Assembly: GCA_001303705.1 (NCBI GenBank)
Contig: LJUI01000087.1
Span: forward strand, 1 to 14,349
Direction: 5' to 3'
Origin: a candidate division TA06 bacterium SM23_40
GTDB lineage: Bacteria; LJUI01; SM1-40
Length of the DNA: 14,349 nucleotides
Shown here in pieces: positions 5,092-12,155 of this stretch. Position numbers and translations under genes: made by a program. The notes beneath the pieces are model-generated. The model had not been told where the DNA came from and made no database searches. It saw only the letters and a program-made list of their open reading frames with translations. Position 1 is the stretch's first letter, and each line of letters begins with the position of its first letter.

Positions 5092-7471
5092 CCCGCCTAG
5101 TCGTAGGCGACGACCGAGGCTTCGCGAGATCAAAGGCGGGACGAGAAGAACCCGTCCGAGAAGGCTGCAGCTCAAGCCCAAGTACGAGACGATCGCGCAG
5201 CGGGTAATCGACTTCGCCAAGCGCGACCGCGAGAACCGACAGGATGAGCGCGACCGAAGGCTTCAGCGTTGCGCGAAGCTCAGGATGTGGTCGGAAGCGA
5301 GCGATCAGTTTCCCTGGCCGGACTCTTCGGACTTCGCGGTTCCGGACATGGCAACCGCCTCCTTCCGTACCCAGGATACGCTTCACAATGCGGTCATGAG
5401 CCACAGGCCGCCGATGCTCGCGAAGTCTCACCACAAACACAACAAGGAGAAGGAGGAGACGATCAACGCGCTGCTTGATCATCAGTTCTTCGTTGAGCAG
5501 CCGGGGGAGCACATCGTCGAGGAGGCCGCTGACTGCTTCGTCAACGAAGGTGTGCTGACGCTCTTCGTTCCGTGGGTTCGCGAGCGAAGGCCGGTTAGCG
5601 ATCTGCGATTCTTCCCCAAGATCCCGCGCGAGATGGAGCCAGACGAATATTTCATGGCTCTTCTCGAGCAGGAGTTTCCGAGAACGTCCCATCGACGGCG
5701 TGGCGAGGAGGGCTGGGACTGGGAGATCTTCTCTGGAGACGATCGTTTCGATGTCTCCTTCTACACCGAGCCGAAGACAGAGAGCGTGAGAATGGTCATC
5801 GATCGTCAGACGACGATCTTTGATGGCCCACGGGTGATGGTCAAGGAGATGGACGATGTCCTCTGTCCACCTCGCTGCGCCAATCTCCAGCCCCCCGGAC
5901 CGTCGAATCCCGAGGGTGCGCCCCACGTCATTCTAGTCGAAAGACCGACCTTGGATGAGCTTCGTAGGCTCCAGAAGGACGGCTTCTACGATCGCGTCAG
6001 CGCAGAGGAGCTGGAGAAGCTCAAAGGCGTGACTCCAGAGAGATCCGATGATGATATCAGGCAGCAGCAGAAGGACGCGATGACCGGGGAGAGGGATCAA
6101 CCCGACACGCGAGTCAGCAGCCAAAATCGCTTTGAGATGTATGTCTGCTTCGATCGATTCGACGTCGATGGCGACGGGCTCGACGAGGATATGATTTGGT
6201 GGGTGCTGAAGGAGAAGAAGCTACTTCTGAAGGCTGCGATCATGACCGAGATGTACCCGATGAGCCCGCCCTGCAGGCCATTTGCGGAGAGTACGTTCTT
6301 GCCTGCGAAGGGTCGCCGGGAGGGAATGAGTTTGCTCGAGATCATGGAATCGACTCATGATCTGATCAAGGAGCTTTGGGATCAAATGGTCGATGCCGGA
6401 ACGATGGCAGTCTCCCCGCCTGGATTCTATCGACCGCAGTCGAACGTCAAGCCGGAAGTCCTCACCTACCTTCCTGGCGACCTCTACCCGCTGAATGATC
6501 CAAGCCGCGATGTCTCCTTCCCGCAGGTGGGAAACGCGAATCAGACCTTCTCGTTGAATGCAATCACGATCGCCAGACAGCTGCAGAGCGATGTGATCAT
6601 GATCAGCGATCTGAATCTCGGGAAGATTCCTGCCGGCAAGAGCTCGGCATTCAGGACGACTGGTACCACAGAGAACATACTGGCGCAGAGCGAGGCACGA
6701 CCGGAACGGATCCTGCGCCGCTTCTTCATGGCCTTCAAGCAGGCTTGGTGGATCATGCACGAGCTAGATAAGCACTTGCTTCCGGACGAGAAGAAGTTCA
6801 GGATCGTGGGATATAAGCCGGCAGGTCAGGATCCATATCGCGAGATCAAGAGCCGAAAGGATATCGAGGGATCCTACGAGTTCGAGTTTCAGGCGAACGT
6901 GGCGAACTCCAGCAAGATTGCGCTGCAACAGGCACTCATGCAGGCGTCCGCTGCCGTGCTCAATCCCGTTGCGATTCAGCTTGGCATAACGAGGCCCGAG
7001 GATGTCTATAACCTGATCTATGACATCCTGCGTGCCCTGGGTCTTGATAGCGACCAGTATACGAGCCCGCCGATTCCGGAAGCGCATCTTCTGCGCATCT
7101 TTGCGGAGGAGGCCATTAGCGCCATCTTGCTGGAGACCGCGCCTTATGGGGTTCCGGCCGAGCAGGGAGGCTGGAATGAGCATCTGCTGCGGTTGCGCGA
7201 ATTCATGAATGACGATGTGCGCTTTGCGGTCGTGGATACGCCCAAGGCGCAGCAGCTCTTCAGAGCCTATATGGAGAAGGTTAGCGAGGAGGCTGCCCGC
7301 GAGCGCGAGAAGGCCCAGCTCGCCGCTGCAGCAGCAGGGACGAGTCCGGGTCCGCCTGGAAGGTCCGGTCCGCCCGCGGAGGCTCGCCCGAATCTAGCCA
7401 CTCCGCGGGTTCAACCGGGCGAGCTGATCGAGGAGGCGCTGCCTAGCGCTGGCGGGGGTGCAAATCGCTGA
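5066..7471 (+). CDS. Portal protein
   Basis: This is probably the portal, the dodecameric ring at the capsid vertex through which DNA enters and leaves. It fits by position (after TerS and TerL, before scaffold and capsid), by size (801 aa, in the range of large P22-type portals) and by the absence of enzymatic motifs. The mix of acidic and aromatic alpha/beta segments in the core is followed by long helices and a disordered Ala/Pro/Gly tail (about 750-801). I chose ATG 5066 because GGAAGGAA stands 4-12 nt upstream. An ATG at 4985 in frame adds 27 residues that are only the shadow of the overlapping gene. The first 35 or so residues are Pro/Arg-rich and basic, probably flexible. The last base of the stop codon is the first base of the next ATG. 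I could not confirm the family by search. Confidence 0.8.
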   Translation: MTSPPVPDSPPSRRRRPRLREIKGGTRRTRPRRLQLKPKYETIAQRVIDFAKRDRENRQDERDRRLQRCAKLRMWSEASDQFPWPDSSDFAVPDMATASFRTQDTLHNAVMSHRPPMLAKSHHKHNKEKEETINALLDHQFFVEQPGEHIVEEAADCFVNEGVLTLFVPWVRERRPVSDLRFFPKIPREMEPDEYFMALLEQEFPRTSHRRRGEEGWDWEIFSGDDRFDVSFYTEPKTESVRMVIDRQTTIFDGPRVMVKEMDDVLCPPRCANLQPPGPSNPEGAPHVILVERPTLDELRRLQKDGFYDRVSAEELEKLKGVTPERSDDDIRQQQKDAMTGERDQPDTRVSSQNRFEMYVCFDRFDVDGDGLDEDMIWWVLKEKKLLLKAAIMTEMYPMSPPCRPFAESTFLPAKGRREGMSLLEIMESTHDLIKELWDQMVDAGTMAVSPPGFYRPQSNVKPEVLTYLPGDLYPLNDPSRDVSFPQVGNANQTFSLNAITIARQLQSDVIMISDLNLGKIPAGKSSAFRTTGTTENILAQSEARPERILRRFFMAFKQAWWIMHELDKHLLPDEKKFRIVGYKPAGQDPYREIKSRKDIEGSYEFEFQANVANSSKIALQQALMQASAAVLNPVAIQLGITRPEDVYNLIYDILRALGLDSDQYTSPPIPEAHLLRIFAEEAISAILLETAPYGVPAEQGGWNEHLLRLREFMNDDVRFAVVDTPKAQQLFRAYMEKVSEEAAREREKAQLAAAAAGTSPGPPGRSGPPAEARPNLATPRVQPGELIEEALPSAGGGANR

Positions 7472-7875
7472 TGGTCTTTCGGCGCGAGGAGTGGGAGGCG
7501 TTCAAGCGGACAGCGGCCATCAGGCGTGAGAGGGACCGCGAGCCGTATTATCGGGCTCTGGGCCAGGCCGAGGTGGGCGCTGCCCAGCTGACCAACCATG
7601 CGGCCTGGAATTGGTTCCTGCAGCTCTTGGCCTCTGCGAAGGCCGAGTCGGAGCAGTTTCTTGAGGGCATCAACGCAAATGCCCGAATTTCGGATGATTT
7701 TTCCTATGAGACGCTCTCCAAGGTGCAGGCAATTCGACGAGTACTCGATGCCCGGATCAAGACGCTTGAGGAAGTCATGGCGCTGCCAGCTCAGATCCTA
7801 GACGATGCGAAGATCGCCAAAAGGAAGCTGGGTGAGCTTAAATCAGCGAAATCAAAAGAGAAAGCAGCTGGCTAG
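7471..7875 (+). CDS. Helical structural protein of unknown function (134 aa)
   Basis: The ATG overlaps the portal stop codon by one base (TGATG), a typical translational coupling. The product is soluble and almost wholly helical with charged N- and C-termini (Arg-rich start, Lys-rich end) and no cysteines. A coiled coil is plausible over residues 55-110. Proteins of this size beside a portal gene may be head-assembly or ejection-related, but nothing here identifies one. The Lys/Ser/Ala-rich C-terminus could bind DNA. Confidence 0.75.
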   Translation: MVFRREEWEAFKRTAAIRRERDREPYYRALGQAEVGAAQLTNHAAWNWFLQLLASAKAESEQFLEGINANARISDDFSYETLSKVQAIRRVLDARIKTLEEVMALPAQILDDAKIAKRKLGELKSAKSKEKAAG

Positions 7876-7888
7876 GCAGCTTCGAAAC

Positions 7889-8044
7889 ATGCGCTGCCCG
7901 CGCTGCAGGAAGCTCCTGGCGAGGCTCGATCATGGCCGAGATGGAGCCGTGGAGATCCTCTGCCCGCGGTGCAAAGCCCTGGTATGGTCCAGTGTGAGCG
8001 GAACCAGTTTTTCGGATCCCCACTTGACAGCCACCGCACATTAG
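7889..8044 (+). CDS. Com-like small zinc-finger protein (51 aa)
   Basis: The product resembles the Com protein of phage Mu, a small zinc-binding RNA-binding protein that activates translation of mom. The match is in the layout: RCxxCxKLL at residues 2-10, an acidic/His linker, then an EI-x-CPRCK motif at 23-29. Cysteines are at 3, 6, 25 and 28. The ATG at 7889 lies 13 nt after the previous stop; the ribosome site is poor, so it may depend on coupling. An in-frame ATG at 7805 would add 28 residues read out of the upstream gene and is less likely. No mom-like gene is in the window. The 3' end carries a -35-like TTGACA (8024-8029), and a strong hairpin follows at 8096-8127. Com-like genes are common in late operons of prophages whose target is unknown. 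Confidence 0.75.
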   Translation: MRCPRCRKLLARLDHGRDGAVEILCPRCKALVWSSVSGTSFSDPHLTATAH

Positions 8045-8095
8045 GTTATCCGCATTCAATCATAGAGAGAGCCACGGAGCGCCTCTGAGCGCAGG

Positions 8096-8131
8096 AAGGC
8101 CGGGCGGCAGCAATGCTCCCCGGCCTTTTTT
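8096..8131 (+). terminator. Intrinsic (rho-independent) terminator
   Basis: A 9-bp perfect GC-rich stem, AAGGCCGGG (8096-8104) with CCCGGCCTT (8119-8127), encloses a 14-nt loop. Six T residues (8126-8131) close the structure. An outer arm AGAGCC (8068-8073) can also pair with GGCTCT (8132-8137), which could compete with or extend the stem. It splits the late operon between the portal block and the head block, so either it is partial, or the scaffold and capsid genes have their own promoter, or antitermination is used. The gap 8045-8207 holds no other gene. Confidence 0.85.
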
Positions 8132-8207
8132 GGCTCTAGGGCTCGCCCACCTCAAGGGCCGCGTCTGACCGTAGGGGTCTCGTCAACCCGAGAAGCAAGG
8201 AGAGATC

Positions 8208-8984
8208 ATGGCACAGCCGACCAGTTTCAAGGCTGATCCGGAAGGTAAGGCCGCTGGAGAGCAGAGAATTCCCAAGGAGCGCGTGGATGCCATGATCGCG
8301 AAGGCCAAGGCCGACGCGGAAGCGAAGGCTGCGGCTGCGGAGGAACGCGCTCGTCTGGAGTCGGAGAGGCGCAAGGAGCTGGAGGCCCGCAGCCATGCTC
8401 CTGCCGCTCCGGCCCCGAAGTCGGAGGAGAGGGCTCCGCTCTCGCGGGCACAGCTGAGAGCCCTCGTGGATTCCGGCGAGATCACGCAGGACGAGATGGA
8501 TGCCGAGCTCGAGCGCCAGATCGAAATGCGGATCGAGAAGCGGGTCTCATCCATTCAGGATGTGAAGACTAGGGCTGCCAAGATCAACACCGAAATCAGT
8601 CAATACATTGAAAGGGTGGGTGATCTAGATAACCCGACCAGTGACAACCACAAGCGCGTGAAGGCAGAGTTCAAGGCGCTTCGGGAGCGAGATTTCCCGA
8701 ATGATGCCACGACCGAGCTTTTAGCATTGCGTGCCGTTTTCGGCGATCTCGACAAGATCAGGATCCCGGAGACCGGCCACAAAGAGCGCGAAACGGACAA
8801 GACCACGCACAGCGGGGCTGGAGGCGAGGAGCAAGAGGAGACGCCGTCTGGCCCCGGTCCGCTCAAGGGTCTGAGCAAGGAGTACATCGATCACTACCAG
8901 AAAGGGATCGATGCTGGCCGCTACAAAGGCTGGGATGACGAGAGACTCATACGGATTCAGAAGAGGGCCTTAGCGAGAGGGTGA
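8208..8984 (+). CDS. Capsid scaffolding-like protein
   Basis: This is probably the internal scaffold that guides prohead assembly and leaves before packaging. The product is 258 aa, highly charged and cysteine-free. It has a long Ala/Lys/Glu coiled coil (about residues 23-62), a Pro/Ala linker, a second helical block (about 78-170), a Gly/Glu/Thr-rich flexible stretch (about 190-215) and a basic C-terminal helical segment of the type that docks onto capsid protein. AAGGAGAG lies just before the ATG. The position two genes before the decoration and capsid genes fits scaffold. A minor capsid or head protease function is less likely because no catalytic motif is visible. Expression must come from read-through of the upstream terminator or from a local promoter. 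Confidence 0.7.
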   Translation: MAQPTSFKADPEGKAAGEQRIPKERVDAMIAKAKADAEAKAAAAEERARLESERRKELEARSHAPAAPAPKSEERAPLSRAQLRALVDSGEITQDEMDAELERQIEMRIEKRVSSIQDVKTRAAKINTEISQYIERVGDLDNPTSDNHKRVKAEFKALRERDFPNDATTELLALRAVFGDLDKIRIPETGHKERETDKTTHSGAGGEEQEETPSGPGPLKGLSKEYIDHYQKGIDAGRYKGWDDERLIRIQKRALARG

Positions 8985-9394
8985 GCACACAGCTGATTCT
9001 TCCGAGCACGATCAAGCCTTCACCCAACTGGCGGAAAAGGGCCGGCCAGTTCGCGATGCGTCTGTCCAAAAACGGCAGGTCCGTCTGGAGGCAGACGAAG
9101 CCGAAGAATGCACCTCGGGAACATCCGGGACGCAGGATTGGCAAGCCAGAGGGCACATACATCATGGATCTCGTGGCTCTCAGGAAGGCGATCCTCTTGT
9201 GCTGGAGATGTCAGCCGCGCTTCAACCACAAGCGTGCCAACTACTACAAGGATGAGAGATTCCCATACGTTGTTGGTCGCTGCGATGGCTGCAGAAGATT
9301 CATGAGCCATCAGGCGAAGCTCTACATTCACGAATCTTTTCTAGGAGATCCAGGCGGCCGGCTCCGAGCTGGTCAATGTTGGACTCCGCTCTAG
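8981..9394 (+). CDS. Zinc-ribbon hypothetical protein between scaffold and capsid genes
   Basis: The GTG start at 8981 overlaps the scaffold stop (GTGA), implying translational coupling. The product is 137 aa. The first 60 residues are basic and Pro-rich. From residue 62 it becomes a compact domain with CWRC (74-77) and CDGC (101-104), a zinc ribbon, plus C133 near the end. An internal ATG at 9164 with AGAGGG upstream would give just the zinc domain (76 aa) and may be a second start. I recognise no family. The basic N-terminus plus zinc ribbon would suit nucleic-acid binding. Confidence 0.65.
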   Translation: MSTQLILPSTIKPSPNWRKRAGQFAMRLSKNGRSVWRQTKPKNAPREHPGRRIGKPEGTYIMDLVALRKAILLCWRCQPRFNHKRANYYKDERFPYVVGRCDGCRRFMSHQAKLYIHESFLGDPGGRLRAGQCWTPL

Positions 9395-9404
9395 GAGAAA
9401 CATC

Positions 9405-10196
9405 ATGGAATTCGCATATACGCTGAGCGGTGGCGCCCCGGTCAGAAAGAGGTACATGGCTGGCACCACGATGGCTACTGCTGGAATCCCGGTCCTCGGT
9501 GCGGTTGACGCTGCCACTGATCTCGGGAGCGTCGAGCCCATGGCCGCTAGCACGGCCGTCAACCAGGGAAGCCAGGTTGGTATTCTGCTCGATCCGTCGG
9601 GGACCGTTGCCGCAACGGGAATCACGGACTCGGAGGACCTGATGGTCTCGGTCATTATCAATCCCGATGCGGTGATCCGGGCGAGAATGAACAACGGTAC
9701 ATCATCTGGTACCGCTTTGAGCGTAACCTCGGCCACGGCCGCCGATACGACCGGAGTCACGATCACGGGCGCAACCACATTCGACAATGGCGCTGTCTGG
9801 GGGTATTCGGGCAACAATGTTGGCGAGTTCCGCCGCTGTGACGACACAGCAGGAAGCCTGTCGATCAACTTCCCGAACGGCATTCTCACGTCCGATGAGT
9901 ACATCGCGATCCACGGCTTTCCGTGCTCTGTCGAGCTCACGAACTGGGAATGCTACGACCTGACGACCGATCTCACCGAGATCATTGCCCAGACCGCGGT
10001 CACGGACATGGACAACTTCGCGACCGTGGATCTGGAGATGAACGATGCTTCCGACGATGGGAGAAACAACAGTTACTACCACCTGATCGCGAACAATCAT
10101 CTTTTCGGCTCCTGCTCGATTCGGAGACATTCTGGCTCCGGATTTCGAGGAGATATTCGACGAGGAGTACGCTCAGCACCCCTCGAAGAAGGATGA
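9405..10196 (+). CDS. Head decoration-like structural protein
   Basis: The product is 263 aa as read, Gly/Ala/Thr/Ser-rich and mostly beta, with few Lys and no enzyme motifs, as expected for a secreted-like decoration or stabilising protein on the capsid. GGAG lies 7-8 nt before the ATG, overlapping the previous stop. The sense of the sequence holds to about residue 234 (an Asn-His-Leu-Phe segment near 10095-10106). The last 28 residues turn into Arg/Ser/Gly-rich text that overlaps, in another frame, the start of the capsid coding sequence. So the natural end may be near 10110, or the frame may continue into the capsid gene by a +1 shift. Decoration is inferred from position directly before the capsid gene and from composition. 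Confidence 0.65.
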   Translation: MEFAYTLSGGAPVRKRYMAGTTMATAGIPVLGAVDAATDLGSVEPMAASTAVNQGSQVGILLDPSGTVAATGITDSEDLMVSVIINPDAVIRARMNNGTSSGTALSVTSATAADTTGVTITGATTFDNGAVWGYSGNNVGEFRRCDDTAGSLSINFPNGILTSDEYIAIHGFPCSVELTNWECYDLTTDLTEIIAQTAVTDMDNFATVDLEMNDASDDGRNNSYYHLIANNHLFGSCSIRRHSGSGFRGDIRRGVRSAPLEEG

Positions 10197-10233
10197 TCTC
10201 TATGGCACTCCCGAGAAGAGCACCAGAGACATC
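10087..10233 (+). other. In-frame upstream extension of the capsid coding sequence without a start codon
   Basis: In the capsid frame, codons from 10087 (just after a TGA at 10084) to 10233 are open and encode about 49 residues. They include an 'RFGDILAP' segment and an acidic, Tyr-containing helix, which look like the conserved N-terminus of HK97-type major capsid proteins. There is no ATG, GTG or TTG among them. A CTG at 10132 with GGAG at 10123-10126 is the only start-like arrangement. A +1 shift in the CTTTT run at 10101-10105 would join the upstream decoration frame to this frame. Confidence 0.7.
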
Positions 10234-11010
10234 ATGAAGTGGAGTGGAGTCGGCACGTTGCCAGACTTCAACGAGTTTACCGGCTTGATCGAGTACCAGA
10301 GCCAGAGCCAAGGCTACGATACGACGGCGACTCACATCGAGTTTGCGAATGGATGCCAGGTGGAGCGGAAGCTCTTTGATGACGATCAGTACAACGTCTT
10401 CAATCAGCGACCGGCTGCGCTCGGAGCATCCGCAGCGAGGACCAGGGAGAAGCACGCGGCCAGGCTACTGAATATGGCGTTCAGCAACGATACGTACTTC
10501 TACAACAACACGGAAGGCGTGGCGCTGTGTAGCAATAGCCATACGACCACATCGGGTGCGTCAACTGCGAGCGGATTCGACAACCTCGGGACCGCGTCCA
10601 TGACAGCGGTCGCGGTTGCTACAGGCCGAATCCAGATGGTCGGATTCCGCGGCGATCAGGCCGAGCGGATCAGCGTGATTCCGAATCAGCTCTGGTATCC
10701 GCCGGATCTCTATGAGAAAGCCTACGAGATCATCAACGCTTCTGGCAAGGTAGATACTGCGCTCAATAACCCGAACGTTCACGAGGGCAAGTATACCGGA
10801 CACGAATGGAACTTCCTTACCGACTCGAACAACTGGTTCATGATCGATTCTCGTACATCAGCCAGGATGTTCCACTGGATCGATCGAATTGCACTCGAGT
10901 TCGGGATGATCGAGGATTTCGACACGCTGATTGCGAAGTTCAGGGCATACATGCGATACAGCATCGCCTGGACGGACTGGCGCTGCATCTGCGGATTCCA
11001 GGTTTCGTAG
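10234..11010 (+). CDS. Major capsid protein (HK97-fold-like); N-terminus lies upstream
   Basis: This forms the capsid shell. The 258 aa from the first ATG show the usual layout of phage major capsid proteins: an N-terminal segment with 'GVGTLP' and 'IEYQ', a basic/acidic stretch ending in 'FDDDQYN', a 'LCSNSHTTTSG' loop, a central beta region with 'VIPNQLWYPPDL', and a C-terminal domain ending in aromatic strands. With ATG 10234 the product lacks roughly 35-50 residues that the upstream in-frame DNA encodes. The true protein is therefore probably 290-310 aa, or part of a longer fusion. No ribosome site precedes ATG 10234. The gene follows scaffold, zinc protein and decoration genes in canonical order. 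Family assignment is by pattern recall, not a search. Confidence 0.85.
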   Translation: MKWSGVGTLPDFNEFTGLIEYQSQSQGYDTTATHIEFANGCQVERKLFDDDQYNVFNQRPAALGASAARTREKHAARLLNMAFSNDTYFYNNTEGVALCSNSHTTTSGASTASGFDNLGTASMTAVAVATGRIQMVGFRGDQAERISVIPNQLWYPPDLYEKAYEIINASGKVDTALNNPNVHEGKYTGHEWNFLTDSNNWFMIDSRTSARMFHWIDRIALEFGMIEDFDTLIAKFRAYMRYSIAWTDWRCICGFQVS

Positions 11011-11019
11011 GAAGATCCC

Positions 11020-11208
11020 ATGGCGAATCCGAGATGGAACCCGCAAAAGAAGAGGAAGGGCCCGCCCACAGGCCAAGAAGGCGGGAAGGTTCCCAGCTGG
11101 AACGAGAGGACGGCTGCTTGGCCGGGCGTGCCTGGAAAGACGCAGCCGCGTGATCGCTCTGGCGGAACGAAGAAAATCAAGCAATCGATGAAGACGGAGG
11201 GAGTCTAG
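11020..11208 (+). CDS. Small basic Pro/Gly-rich protein (62 aa)
   Basis: The product is 62 aa, rich in Lys, Arg, Pro, Gly and Trp, and probably disordered. AGGAAG lies about 6 nt before the ATG. It starts 9 nt after the capsid stop and ends 1 nt before the next ATG, so it fits the operon exactly. Overlapping frames on both strands are less plausible. Function is unknown; a virion-associated or assembly role is only positional inference. Confidence 0.7.
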   Translation: MANPRWNPQKKRKGPPTGQEGGKVPSWNERTAAWPGVPGKTQPRDRSGGTKKIKQSMKTEGV

Positions 11209-11209
11209 G

Positions 11210-12148
11210 ATGCCGTATCTTACCTCCTACGGTGGTATTTGGGGCGCGATTCCGCAGAGCCAGGGTAGGGTTTTCTGGGTATCGGCAGGAGATTCGTGCG
11301 TGGTCAATGGGGAGACTTACCACGCGAGCGACAACAACGACGGCTTGTCTCCGGAACGACCTTGCAGGCGCGTGAATCATGTGATCGACAACCTCGTCAC
11401 CGCCAACGCTGGCGATGTGGTTGTCTTGCTCGCCGGAACCCACACACTGCAGAATGCCGCTGGAACATCGACTTCTCTCGCGATGGACACTGCTGGTGTG
11501 ACGCTCATGGGGCTTCCGTGCGGGCAGGGGAACTTCCTACAGCAGCGTACCACGATCGCAGCAGTAACTGGCGATCAGAACGTGAATGTCACTGCGGCGA
11601 ATATCGAGATCGCCTATCTGAACTTCATTCCAGTGACGGCCGACACAGCTATTGACATCAGCGCTGACGGCGACAATGTCCATATCCATCACTGCTCTTT
11701 CGATCTCAGCACGCCAGCTGCGGACACTGGGACAAAAGGAATTGAGTTCATCGGAGCCGCCAGCTATCCGCTGATTCATCATATCTACGCCTATTGTGAT
11801 GGGGCACAGGGCCCGGCAATCGAGCTCGGTACGATCAACTACGGAGTCGTGCGCGACTGCATCATGGTCTGTACTGCAGGTAGCTGGGCCGCGGCGATGG
11901 TGACTGGTGCCGGTGGGACGACCAACCTGGTTGAGAACTGCATCTTTCTGTGCGACGGGACGGCGATCACGGACGCAATCACGGGTGGGGCCAGCGCTGC
12001 CGGTGCGTGGACCTTCCGTTTCTGCCATTTCCCGGTGCTATGTGACGAACTCGACGGCTTCACGGCTACGCACGCAGAGCTTAACCAGTGCTACATCGCC
12101 ACGGTTGGTGGAGGATCGGGCGGAACGCAGGTGACTCCGACGACCTAG
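11210..12148 (+). CDS. Parallel beta-helix (pectate-lyase-fold) structural protein
   Basis: The product is 312 aa. After an N-terminal 'SAGDSC' segment there is a 'NDGLSPERPCRRV' motif and then 'AGDVVVLLAGTHTL', the usual entry of right-handed parallel beta-helix proteins. It is followed by repeated short beta coils rich in Val, Ile, Asn and Cys (about residues 85-290) and a Gly/Thr tail. GGAGG stands before the ATG. The domain is shared by tail spikes, polysaccharide lyases and some head fibres. Because the gene lies directly after the capsid gene rather than in a tail module, a head-surface or fibre role is suggested. No catalytic residues of a lyase can be assigned. There is no signal peptide. 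Confidence 0.75.
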   Translation: MPYLTSYGGIWGAIPQSQGRVFWVSAGDSCVVNGETYHASDNNDGLSPERPCRRVNHVIDNLVTANAGDVVVLLAGTHTLQNAAGTSTSLAMDTAGVTLMGLPCGQGNFLQQRTTIAAVTGDQNVNVTAANIEIAYLNFIPVTADTAIDISADGDNVHIHHCSFDLSTPAADTGTKGIEFIGAASYPLIHHIYAYCDGAQGPAIELGTINYGVVRDCIMVCTAGSWAAAMVTGAGGTTNLVENCIFLCDGTAITDAITGGASAAGAWTFRFCHFPVLCDELDGFTATHAELNQCYIATVGGGSGGTQVTPTT

Positions 12149-12155
12149 GATCGTT

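Noticed and set aside
5006-5926. Long minus-strand frame (306 aa) antisense to the portal gene
   Set aside because: It is the antisense shadow of a strongly coding gene, has no ribosome site, and its protein is low in character.
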